Part shown: positions 43,726 through 51,642 of the stretch, piece by piece
Position numbering within the stretch: position 1 is the stretch's first letter
How the letters are laid out: every line of letters begins with the position of its first letter
Origin: Pirellulaceae bacterium
GTDB taxonomy: Bacteria > Planctomycetota > Planctomycetia > Pirellulales > Pirellulaceae
Assembly (NCBI GenBank): GCA_028280445.1
Contig: JANQLU010000092.1
Span: 1-60,148 of the forward strand
DNA length: 60,148 bases
Direction of reading: 5' to 3'
Position numbers and translations under genes: made by a program
The notes under the pieces: model-generated
Told to the model about the DNA's origin: nothing
Seen by the model: the letters and a program-made list of their open reading frames with translations, nothing else
Databases searched by the model: none

Positions 43726-44415
43726 TCAGATTTCGAAATGGAATCCTTGTCGCTGTAACTGATTGTATTTTTTTCGATTGAATTTGTATAACTGCGCGGG
43801 ACGTCCGCTGGCGCTTTTTTCACGTTCTTCGAGCGGGTCGAGCAAACCCATTCTCAAAATCTTTTTGCGAAAATTTCGTTTGTCGAGCTCGCGGTCGAGA
43901 ACAGTTTCATAAAACGACTGGAGCTGCGACAGTGTGAATTTTTTCGGCAACAATTCAAAACCAATTGGTTGATAACGAATTTTTCCGCGCATTCGTTCGA
44001 TCGCGACTTTCAATATTTGCTTGTGATCAAACGCCAGTTTTTTCGGGATTTTGTCAAAATCAAACCACTTTGCGTCACTGGCATCACTGCCGGATTTGAT
44101 TTGATGGTTGTCGCGATTGATCAACGCAAAATGAGCGACCGAGACTACGCGATCTCGTGGGTCACGATTGACTGCACCAAAGGTATAAAGTTGCTCCAAA
44201 AAAACTTTCGTCAATCCAGTTTCTTCTTCCAATTCGCGGCGGGCCGCCTTGTCAATCGTTTCGTCCATGTCGACAAATCCCCCTGGCAGCGCCCATTTTC
44301 CAACGAACGGCGCGTCGGCGCGTTTGATCAACAACACTTGGAGTTGCTGTTGATACATTGCGAAGAGGACAATATCAACCGTCAACGCTGGGCGTGGATA
44401 TTCGTATTGATACAT
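43726..44415 (-). CDS. nrtR: NrtR-type Nudix/winged-helix regulator of NAD metabolism
   Basis: A 229-residue protein. The N-terminal Nudix domain carries an intact Nudix box (GGFVDMDETIDKAARRELEE then ETGL), and a C-terminal winged helix (about 160-225, with RNFRKKILRMGLLDP and GRPAQLYKFNRKKY) binds DNA. NrtR proteins repress NAD salvage genes and respond to ADP-ribose or related products. Because the Nudix box is complete, it might also hydrolyse ADP-ribose-like substrates. The ATG at 44415 overlaps the pncB stop (TGATG). Encoded between pncB and pncA, it most likely controls its own operon through the palindrome upstream of pncB. Confidence 0.9.
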   Translation of the reverse strand: MYQYEYPRPALTVDIVLFAMYQQQLQVLLIKRADAPFVGKWALPGGFVDMDETIDKAARRELEEETGLTKVFLEQLYTFGAVNRDPRDRVVSVAHFALINRDNHQIKSGSDASDAKWFDFDKIPKKLAFDHKQILKVAIERMRGKIRYQPIGFELLPKKFTLSQLQSFYETVLDRELDKRNFRKKILRMGLLDPLEEREKSASGRPAQLYKFNRKKYNQLQRQGFHFEI

Positions 44416-45881
44416 CAATGGCTCGCTTTCACGGTGTTTTCCAATTGTGCCGCGGTAATCATTTCGGCACGACGTTCAGACAGCGCAATGTCCAATCCAA
44501 CAGGGTATTCGTGAGGATTCAGAAATCGCCGGATTCCATGATGGAGTTGGTCCAGTTCCGAACGAACTCGCTGACGAATCGTATCCAACGGCTCGGGCTC
44601 GCCGATCCGTTTTCCCGATTGAATCACAGGTTTGAGCAAATCACGGTACTCCATTGTCGGTTCAATTTTTCGCAGCCGAGTTGTGTCTTTGACGTCGACG
44701 ATCGTGTTTCGCGAATCGACGCCTGCGGTTTCATCGTAAATCATGTCGCAAACGAAATTTTGCGAGTTGAAGAAACGACGGACTTGCAAAATGCCAGGTA
44801 CGGTTGTTTTCACAACGTTTTCAGACAGTTTGATTTTCGGTTGCCAATTTCCATCGGCATCCTGCAAAGCACCCAGTTTGTAGACTCCTCCTAATGCCGG
44901 TTGATTAAAAGCTGTCGCCAACTGGGTTCCCACTCCCCACAAAGCAACCTGGGCGCCCTGGTTTTTTAAACTTTCAATCACAGTTTCGTTGAGATCATTC
45001 GATGCGACGATAACAGCATTGGTGAACCCAGCGGCGTCGAGAATTTTTCGGGCTTCGATGCTGAGATAAGCGAGGTCGCCGGAGTCCAAACGGATGCCAA
45101 CCATTTTATGTCCGCTTTTTTGAATCTGACGGCCAACCTCAACCGCGCGATGAATACCGTCAATCGTGTTGTAAGTATCTACGAGAAAAACGCAGTTGTT
45201 CGGCATCGCGCGGGCGTACGACTCAAACGCTTCGATTTCCGAGTCAAACGACATGACCCACGAATGCGCATGTGTCCCTCTAACGGGAATGCCAAATTGT
45301 TTTCCTGCCAGGACGTTGGACGTCGCCGCACAACCTCCGATGTAAGCGGCACGGCTGGCCGACAATCCTCCGTCGACACCCTGGGCTCGGCGCAAGCCAA
45401 ATTCCAAAACAGCATCGTCGCCAGCAGCCTGACAGATTCGAGCGGCTTTGGTGGCAATCAAAGTTTGGAAATTGATGATGTTCAATAACGTGGTTTCGAC
45501 AATCTGACATTGCAGGATCGAACCGATCGTGCGCAGAATCGGCTCATTGCCAAAGGTCAGCGTTCCCTCAGGCACCGCCGCCACGTCCATGTCCAGACGA
45601 AGTTCAAACAGGTAATCGAGAAAACCATTGTCGAACAGCGGCTGTCCATCGTTGCCGTTCAAGGTCCGCAAATATTCAATGTCCGATGAGTCGAATTGGA
45701 AATTGACCAGATAGTCCAAAGCGGGCGCCAAGCCCGCCGCGATCGCATAGCCGCCGGCAAAAGGTGGTCGCCGAAATAGTAAGTGAAATGCGGCGCGACG
45801 TTGGTGGCGGCCAAGTTTCCAATAGCCTTGAGCCATCGTCAATTGATAGAGATCCGTCAATAACGCAAGATTGGTAGGCAT
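44415..45881 (-). CDS. pncB: Nicotinate phosphoribosyltransferase
   Basis: Converts nicotinate and PRPP to nicotinate mononucleotide, the step after PncA. The 488-residue protein shows LLTDLYQLTMAQGYW at the N-terminus, FGLRRAQGVDGGLSASRAAY, the phosphohistidine region RGTHAHSWVMSF, FLVDTYNTIDGI, and the phosphate-binding IRLDSGDLAYLSIEAR and IVASNDLNE. It is of the long bacterial type. The ATG at 45881 is used; a GTG at 45890 is possible. First gene of the pncB-nrtR-pncA-kptA unit, with a palindromic candidate operator 25 bases upstream. Confidence 0.96.
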   Translation of the reverse strand: MPTNLALLTDLYQLTMAQGYWKLGRHQRRAAFHLLFRRPPFAGGYAIAAGLAPALDYLVNFQFDSSDIEYLRTLNGNDGQPLFDNGFLDYLFELRLDMDVAAVPEGTLTFGNEPILRTIGSILQCQIVETTLLNIINFQTLIATKAARICQAAGDDAVLEFGLRRAQGVDGGLSASRAAYIGGCAATSNVLAGKQFGIPVRGTHAHSWVMSFDSEIEAFESYARAMPNNCVFLVDTYNTIDGIHRAVEVGRQIQKSGHKMVGIRLDSGDLAYLSIEARKILDAAGFTNAVIVASNDLNETVIESLKNQGAQVALWGVGTQLATAFNQPALGGVYKLGALQDADGNWQPKIKLSENVVKTTVPGILQVRRFFNSQNFVCDMIYDETAGVDSRNTIVDVKDTTRLRKIEPTMEYRDLLKPVIQSGKRIGEPEPLDTIRQRVRSELDQLHHGIRRFLNPHEYPVGLDIALSERRAEMITAAQLENTVKASH

Positions 45882-45905
45882 GGCTGACACCAGGCGAGTT
45901 GTTTA

Positions 45906-45922
45906 AGTGTATTTTGTACACT
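45906..45922. promoter_or_regulatory. Candidate NrtR operator
   Basis: AGTGTA-TTTTG-TACACT is a perfect 6-bp palindrome with a 5-base spacer, flanked by TTA and AA that extend the symmetry imperfectly. It lies 25 bases before the pncB ATG, in the promoter region of an operon that encodes its own regulator. Binding by NrtR is inferred from position and symmetry. Confidence 0.5.
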
Positions 45923-46012
45923 AATTCATTCGTAGGAAACAGCCCAATCTTGCCAGAATTTTGGAAAGCGGATGCATTGGTAGGCCGTTCTTGCTCGTTA
46001 GGGAATTGTGTC

Positions 46013-46101
46013 AATCGTAACCCGAAGCGTGAGCGAGGGACCGCGTTCCATAGTACATCTGTATGGTTTCCGGTCCCTCGCTCACGCTTCGGGTTGCGAT
46101 T
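46013..46101. repeat. REPIN-like palindrome, family A copy 3
   Basis: Arms 46013-46042 and 46072-46101 pair at 29 of 30 positions around a 29-base loop. It lies between pncB and a small minus-strand gene. Confidence 0.9.
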
Positions 46102-46126
46102 GGAAGGGATAGGCGCTTGAGCGTGA

Positions 46127-46399
46127 CTACCGTGGTTTGCGAGGATCGATTTGATCGTCGGTTGGTGGCTCGGGCGGCGGTTGTTGCGGTTCTGGAATCA
46201 GGTTTTCGACCGAATCCAACAGTTTCCCAAGTTCTTCGTAATTGTTGGCAATTCGATTCAGCCGTCGAGTCACCAGTTCACTCGATGCGTCGATTTCGAT
46301 TTCTGGCAGCGCAGCCCCAGCACGCTTGTTTTGGGGCGTGCCGTTTTTCAGTGGAACTAATCGAGCGGAGCCGGGTTTTTTAATACGTTTTTTTGCCAT
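46127..46399 (-). CDS. Hypothetical small basic/Pro-rich protein
   Basis: A 90-residue protein with a Lys-rich N-terminus (MAKKRIKKPGSARLVPLKNG), a short helical middle (SELVTRRLNRIANNYEELGK) and a Pro/Glu-rich tail (EPQQPPPEPPTDD). No domain was recognised. Start ATG at 46399 without a good Shine-Dalgarno. It could be a small DNA- or RNA-binding protein by charge alone, but nothing else supports that. Coding status is plausible because the codon use is even and both neighbouring gaps are filled by other elements. Confidence 0.45.
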   Translation of the reverse strand: MAKKRIKKPGSARLVPLKNGTPQNKRAGAALPEIEIDASSELVTRRLNRIANNYEELGKLLDSVENLIPEPQQPPPEPPTDDQIDPRKPR

Positions 46400-46482
46400 G
46401 AACCGTCAAAGTAGAAATCGAAACACTATTTCATCTTTTTCACAATCCGGTTCGATGGCAAGACGGTTTTTGGAAACAACGC

Positions 46483-48069
46483 CTATTTCGCGGGAAACTC
46501 GCTGGAGATTTCAGGGACCTTGTAGTGTTTTTGCAACCGACGCAGTTCGGCCTGAAGTTCGAGTTTAACGTTGGCGTAATTTGGGTCATCAAAAAAGTTC
46601 TTGGTCTCGGTTGGGTTTTTCTTGTAGTCCAACAATTCCCATTGATTGATGTCGACCGATTTTCGGTTCTTGCGGGTTCGGTAGTAGCGAACCAATTTGT
46701 GTTGCTCGGTCACGACTCCAAAATGCGATGGGACATTGTGAACTCCCAACTCATAGTAGTGGTAGTAAAACGTCTTTCGCCAATCGTCGATTTTCTTTCC
46801 TTTGAGCAATGGTACCAGCGAATGCCCTTGCATATCGTCGGGCTGGTCGACGCCGGCCATTTCCAGAAATGTTTGCGCCAGATCGAGATTGGATACAACG
46901 TTTTTATTGCTAGATTTCGCTTTCGTCACTCCGGGCCAACGAACGAGCAGCGGTGTTTTCAATGATTCTTCGAAAATCCAGCGTTTGTCGTACCACCCGT
47001 GTTCGCCGAGATAAAATCCCTGGTCTGATGAATAGATCACAATCGTATTTTTCGCGAGACCGGATTCATCCAGATATTTCAGCACTCGACCAACATTGTC
47101 GTCGACCGATTGAATGCAGCGCAAGTAATCTTTGATATACCGCTGATATTCCCATTTGACTTTTTCTTTGCCGGTCAATTTCGCTTTGACAAACGCTTCA
47201 TTTTCATCGATGTACGCATCGTAATAAGCTTTGCGTTGCTCGGGTGTCATCCGGCGGAAAAATCGTTGGCCTTGATTCGTGTCTTTTGTTTTTGCGGTGA
47301 AAATTTTGAGATCAAACAGCGGGCGCATGTGACGGGCAATCGTCATTTCCTGTTCGGCAATCACGGGTTGTCGACCGTCGTAATCATCAAACAGCGTTTC
47401 AGGTTCCGGAATTGTGACGTCATCGAACGTGTTCAAATGTTTGGGGCCTGCATTCCAAGCGCGGTGAGGTGCTTTATGTTGCAGCATCAACATAAATGGT
47501 TTTTTGGTATCGCGTTTATTTTTCAGCCATTCCAAACCAATGTCGGTGACAACATCCGTACAATAACCGGTGATTCGCTCTCGGCCTTTTGGCGTGCGGA
47601 AATCAGGATTGTAGTAACTCCCCTGCCCCGGCAACACTTTCCAATAATCGAATCCGGTCGGGTCGGTTTTTAAATGCCACTTGCCGATCATCGCCGTTTG
47701 ATAGCCGGATTTCCGAAGCAGTTTTGGAAACGTCTGTTGGCTGCCGTCAAACCGGTTGCCATTGTTTTTAAATCCATTGAGGTGTGAATATTTGCCGGTC
47801 AGAATCACCGCGCGGCAAGGACCACAGATCGAATTGGTGACCAGGCAACGCTGAAACAACATGCCTTCGTTGGCCAGCCGATCGATGTTCGGCGTTTTGT
47901 TGCGATTCGATCCATAGGCGCTGATCGCTTGATAAGCGTGGTCGTCGCTATAGATAAACAAGATATTGGGCTTTCCGTCGATCGGTTCGTTGGCGATCAA
48001 TGGTTGTGCAGGCATTCTAAGAATCGTTACCAATGGCAACACGCAGAAGATGATATACGACAGTCTCAT
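46483..48069 (-). CDS. Secreted sulfatase (formylglycine type)
   Basis: A 528-residue exported sulfatase. The signal peptide occupies about residues 5-26. Metal ligands begin at SDDHAYQ (D42, D43). The modification motif is C82-G-P-C-R followed by AVILTGKY, where C82 becomes formylglycine. Later sites are IGKWHLKTDPTGFDYWKVLP, LQHKAPHRAWN and IVIYSSDQGFYLGEHGWYDK. A C-terminal domain follows. It resembles the mucin/algal-polysaccharide sulfatase groups expanded in marine planctomycetes; the exact sulfated substrate is unknown. GAGGGA precedes the ATG. The gene diverges from the MORN-repeat gene. Confidence 0.95.
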   Translation of the reverse strand: MRLSYIIFCVLPLVTILRMPAQPLIANEPIDGKPNILFIYSDDHAYQAISAYGSNRNKTPNIDRLANEGMLFQRCLVTNSICGPCRAVILTGKYSHLNGFKNNGNRFDGSQQTFPKLLRKSGYQTAMIGKWHLKTDPTGFDYWKVLPGQGSYYNPDFRTPKGRERITGYCTDVVTDIGLEWLKNKRDTKKPFMLMLQHKAPHRAWNAGPKHLNTFDDVTIPEPETLFDDYDGRQPVIAEQEMTIARHMRPLFDLKIFTAKTKDTNQGQRFFRRMTPEQRKAYYDAYIDENEAFVKAKLTGKEKVKWEYQRYIKDYLRCIQSVDDNVGRVLKYLDESGLAKNTIVIYSSDQGFYLGEHGWYDKRWIFEESLKTPLLVRWPGVTKAKSSNKNVVSNLDLAQTFLEMAGVDQPDDMQGHSLVPLLKGKKIDDWRKTFYYHYYELGVHNVPSHFGVVTEQHKLVRYYRTRKNRKSVDINQWELLDYKKNPTETKNFFDDPNYANVKLELQAELRRLQKHYKVPEISSEFPAK

Positions 48070-48356
48070 GGTAGTCCCTCGTTAGAAATGGCGGCAGTGA
48101 CGATTGTAATTGTGACAGGGAGCAGAAGGAATCCAACGTTCTTGAAATTGTTGCGGGTTCTGGAATGAACGATTAATCGGATTAGCAAAAATTGGCGCCT
48201 TTCGGCTGAGCCCGAATTTGTTGGGTTATTCAAGTTTCTAGCAGTCGTGAGGGGCACTGGCGGCGGTCCAACGTCCGGACACCGCGATTTCCGATACTGA
48301 AAGTGGTCAGTTATGCCCCTGCCAAATGGGGCGATTGTGAAACTCCCCTTGGTTCA

Positions 48357-49784
48357 ATGATGAGTAAATCGATGTCGCCATATCAGGTGATTCTGAATTC
48401 GGTCGTGATCATCACGTCAGTGTTGTTTTGTGGTTTTGCTGCGGCACAGGATTTGGTGCCCGTCAAAAAACCGCCGCGCAAAATTCCAGTCCTTTCGACT
48501 TCCGGTTTTCAAAAAGTCGTTCAGGAATCCGGCAAGCAGGAAGGCGGCAAGCAAGATGATGAGTCGAAAAAGCAGAAATCAGAAGCGAATCTGTTGAAGC
48601 GATACTCCGATCAAGGTGGCCCCGAAGAATTGCCGCGGCAAAAGAAACCCACGGGCAGCGGCGTCACGGGCGGCAATAAAAATCAAGGAAATGTCGGAAA
48701 CACTGGGCAGATTCAGCAGGATGAAAGCGGCAATCGCATCGGTATCCAACAACGCCCTGAAGAGATCGATTCGGCGCGGGCCGAGATCATTCGGCAACGA
48801 TACCCGGATGGCAAGATTCAGGTGACGCGGTCGGTGATGCAGGACAAAGAAGGCAATTATTTTAATCACGGACCTTGGAAGTTGTTTAACAAGCAAGGCC
48901 AAGTGTTGGCCGAAGGGCATTTTGTCAAAGGGTACATGGAAGGTAGTTGGCAGCGTTGGCATAATGCCGAACGCGATTCGATGTTCGGTGGCAAACCGTT
49001 TTCAAATTTCACCGGACCGTTTTTGTCAGTCGCTTTTTTCAAAAAAGGAAAGCTCGATGGCACTTGGGTCGTGCTCGATCCGCAGCGCCGCAAAATTTTT
49101 GAATTGGGATACCGAAACGGCAAACGAAATGGAATTGCGATGTGGTGGTTTCCTAACGGAATGAAAATGCGACAGATGGGATTCCAAGACGGTGTAGTGC
49201 ATGGCGAACTAGTCGAGTGGGATCAGCAGGGCAAAATCACGCGCCGCGAACGTTTTATCAATGGCAAACAGGTGATTGTTAAACGTTCCGAGTGGGCCAG
49301 GAACCAACGCCGGTCCGAAGAGTTTTTCCTCGGGCCAACAATGGAAGTCAAAGAGTCCGACGATTGGTGGAATGCAAAACCGGCAAACTACACGACCACC
49401 GGCAATCAAATTCAACACGGTTCATCATTAGCCTGGTACCGAAATGGACAGCCTCGGCGACGTGGTCGCTACGATCGAGGTGCCAAGGCAGGAACATTTA
49501 CGTGGTGGTATCAAAACGGTCAAAAAAAAGCCACCGGCGCTTTTCAATCGGACGAACGGACGGGTCGTTGGGTGTTCTGGCACGAGAGTGGAATGAAGGC
49601 GGTAGCCGGTTCGTACACCGATGGCAAACCGTCGGGCAAATGGCGCTGGTGGGACAAAGACGGAAAAATGATTCGTGAAGTCGACGTAGACGAGTTTCCC
49701 GAAGAAATCGAATTCGATATTCCCGATCCGGACGCAGAAACCACCAGCGCAAAAGAAAAATCAATTCCGTCCGGCTCCAAGTAG
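48357..49784 (+). CDS. Exported MORN-repeat protein
   Basis: A 475-residue protein with a signal peptide (VVIITSVLFCGFAAAQ, residues about 14-31), a Lys/Gln/Gly-rich stretch (about 45-135) and then about eight MORN_2-type repeats. Examples are HGPWKLFNKQGQVLAEGHF, GKRNGIAMWWFPNGMKM and GRWVFWHESGMKAVAGSY. Such YwqK-like repeats fold as a beta-solenoid and are common in envelope proteins; the antitoxin label often attached to them is not supported here. The ATG at 48357 is chosen, with 48360 equally possible. The frame is open from a GTG at 48303. Its 3' end overlaps the convergent membrane gene by 24 bases. Confidence 0.8.
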   Translation: MMSKSMSPYQVILNSVVIITSVLFCGFAAAQDLVPVKKPPRKIPVLSTSGFQKVVQESGKQEGGKQDDESKKQKSEANLLKRYSDQGGPEELPRQKKPTGSGVTGGNKNQGNVGNTGQIQQDESGNRIGIQQRPEEIDSARAEIIRQRYPDGKIQVTRSVMQDKEGNYFNHGPWKLFNKQGQVLAEGHFVKGYMEGSWQRWHNAERDSMFGGKPFSNFTGPFLSVAFFKKGKLDGTWVVLDPQRRKIFELGYRNGKRNGIAMWWFPNGMKMRQMGFQDGVVHGELVEWDQQGKITRRERFINGKQVIVKRSEWARNQRRSEEFFLGPTMEVKESDDWWNAKPANYTTTGNQIQHGSSLAWYRNGQPRRRGRYDRGAKAGTFTWWYQNGQKKATGAFQSDERTGRWVFWHESGMKAVAGSYTDGKPSGKWRWWDKDGKMIREVDVDEFPEEIEFDIPDPDAETTSAKEKSIPSGSK

Positions 49785-50357
49785 TTCAACACTGCGGAAA
49801 TGCGAACAGTACAGAAATATAATCACTGCAGACCAACAAACGATCTGATAAATAACCACAAATTCAATTTCGCGTTCTGTCAGATTTTTGTTTTTAATGT
49901 CATTCGCCAAAACGAATATCGTGAACACCGCGAATGGGACAATGATCAGCAGCGGTGTGACCTGGGACAACTCGTAGATGGCCCGCGGGTCCGTCAAGAA
50001 ACAGCAGGCAATGATCGGCAGATTACCGATCACGAATGAAACAAACGGGCCTGCAAAAATTAGAAAACGCTGAGTCGAGATTCGTCGCGAACTAAATCCC
50101 AACAAATAAACTGGCGCCGCATACACCAAGCTGATACATAATCCCCAAACAGCAAATTTAAAAGCACCCAGTTTTCGAGGCCAATTTCCGATACTCGCGA
50201 TTCGTTCAGTACCGACGGCAAATCCGGATTTTGCAATGACTTCGTGAGCGTTTTCATTTGCCCGGGAAATCAGATCGAGCGTCGCGAACGCGGCTGACAA
50301 TACGATGGCGTAAACCAGAATATGCAAAATTCTAATTCGAAACGATTGCTCAACCAT
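49761..50357 (-). CDS. Multi-pass membrane protein of unknown function
   Basis: A 198-residue protein with about five hydrophobic helices (residues about 8-28, 68-90, 100-122, 130-152 and 168-190) and short charged loops. No family was recognised. The C-terminal 7 residues and stop overlap the end of the MORN-repeat gene on the other strand. No good Shine-Dalgarno is seen before the ATG at 50357. It is followed on the same strand, upstream, by the DUF2927-like gene. Confidence 0.65.
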   Translation of the reverse strand: MVEQSFRIRILHILVYAIVLSAAFATLDLISRANENAHEVIAKSGFAVGTERIASIGNWPRKLGAFKFAVWGLCISLVYAAPVYLLGFSSRRISTQRFLIFAGPFVSFVIGNLPIIACCFLTDPRAIYELSQVTPLLIIVPFAVFTIFVLANDIKNKNLTEREIEFVVIYQIVCWSAVIIFLYCSHFRSVELLGAGRN

Positions 50358-50399
50358 CGAGACATCGCCAGATACGTTTAACGGTAATTCGCAGTGATT

Positions 50400-51365
50400 T
50401 TATCGCTGAGTCTTTTTGTGCTTTTCGAGCTTGTGAAAGACATTTCTGATTGCACGTTCAACTTGCGATTTTTTGTCGTTGGGTTTTAGGTTGGTATACA
50501 GCATTTTCAATAAAATCTTGTCGCGTTCTGACAAATCGGTGGGGAAACTGCGGCCGCTAAAAAAGATGCTGGAGCGGAACATGTCGGAATCGTTCGTGGG
50601 CCCCAGCGCCTGAGTGATTTCTTCTAACACGATATGTTCCAATTGCTGTCCTCGGAGTCGATCGATTGCAATTAAAACTTGCCCTTCGAGCAATTCATTC
50701 TTGCTATCCCATTTCAATGCAAAATAGCCTTCGTTGTATTGCGGAATTTTAAATTCGTGTTTTTTGGCGATCGCTAAAAAATTTCGAACGCTTGTCAAGT
50801 AAACACGCAATTCCGCTTCCTGGTCGTCGTCGTCGACCAGTTTGATTTTGCCAAATCGAGTTTGTCCGAGGACTGAATTAATTTTTTTGATCGACGACTC
50901 GACAATTTTTTTATGCTTCTCATCGCCACCAAAAATAGAAATCCGCGGCGGCGATTTCCAACGACGAACGGCACTTTTGGCATTGCCGTATTCCGGCTTG
51001 AGTAAAACCTGGGTGGCCCATTTGGAAAATTTTTTTCGATCCAGGCGAGTCTCCGATTGAGCTCGCTGTTTTTGTTCTTCCTGCAACCAGGCTTTAGCCG
51101 ATTCGAGCGACGAAACTTGTTTCAGCGGCACCCAAACCTGTTGGTTTTCATTGCGCGACGATTTGAGGACCCACGATTGTCCAGTTTGAGTATCCAGTCG
51201 AATGAAACAAACATCGTTTTTGAGCAAGACGAATCGTTGGCGACCGGAGTTTTGCGAATTCGCGCCATTTTGCGTGTTTGAATTCGACCCGGTTTGGCAA
51301 AACGATTCCCCAACGATTGCAAGCAGCGACAGTGCGAGAGTGATGACAATAGTTTGATTTTTCAT
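50400..51365 (-). CDS. Exported DUF2927-like protein
   Basis: A 321-residue protein with a signal peptide (residues 1-24, VITLALSLLAIVGESFC then Q). The C-terminal half (about 145-310) resembles DUF2927, an uncharacterised, possibly metallopeptidase-like family: IVLEEITQALGPTNDSDMF, then SSIFFSGRSFPTDLSERDKI and LLKMLYTNLKP. In that family a Glu next to a Gln/Leu-rich helix and an ND pair are conserved. The N-terminal part (RFVLLKNDVCFIRLDTQTGQ, VLKSSRNENQQVWVPLKQV) looks like a small beta domain. The ATG at 51365 is used; the frame is open to a TTG at 51371. A family A palindrome lies in its upstream region. Confidence 0.7.
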   Translation of the reverse strand: MKNQTIVITLALSLLAIVGESFCQTGSNSNTQNGANSQNSGRQRFVLLKNDVCFIRLDTQTGQSWVLKSSRNENQQVWVPLKQVSSLESAKAWLQEEQKQRAQSETRLDRKKFSKWATQVLLKPEYGNAKSAVRRWKSPPRISIFGGDEKHKKIVESSIKKINSVLGQTRFGKIKLVDDDDQEAELRVYLTSVRNFLAIAKKHEFKIPQYNEGYFALKWDSKNELLEGQVLIAIDRLRGQQLEHIVLEEITQALGPTNDSDMFRSSIFFSGRSFPTDLSERDKILLKMLYTNLKPNDKKSQVERAIRNVFHKLEKHKKTQR

Positions 51366-51455
51366 TTGCAAGGCTCGGTTGAGTACAACCCAATGTTACC
51401 TGATTTGGGGAGGCAATTTCAAATTTGACCCGTAGGTCGGTTTCTAACGCAAGGC

Positions 51456-51543
51456 AATCCAAACCCGAAGCGTGAGCGAGGGACCACGTTTCACAGTACA
51501 TCAGCGTAGTTGCGGTCCCTCGCTCACGCTTCGGGTTATGATT
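51456..51543. repeat. REPIN-like palindrome, family A copy 4
   Basis: Arms 51456-51485 and 51514-51543 pair at 28 of 30 positions around a 28-base loop. It lies in the divergent promoter region between the DUF2927 gene and addB. Confidence 0.9.
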
Positions 51544-51558
51544 TGTATGACAAAACGG

Positions 51559-51580
51559 CCGGTGGGAACCGGCCCTACGA
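51559..51580. repeat. Single REP, family E
   Basis: CCGGTGGGAACCGGCCCTAC matches 36081-36103 and is preceded by GG, making a GGCCGGT/ACCGGCC hairpin. It lies 63 bases before the addB start. Confidence 0.7.
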
Positions 51581-51642
51581 GACAACGTTTAAATTCCGTT
51601 ATGATTTGATAAGATACTTGAAACGGAGACTTATCGCGCGAC

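Noticed and set aside
48357..49784. Toxin-antitoxin antitoxin annotation for the MORN-repeat protein
   Set aside because: MORN_2 proteins are often labelled YwqK-type antitoxin, but there is no toxin gene beside it and it has a signal peptide.
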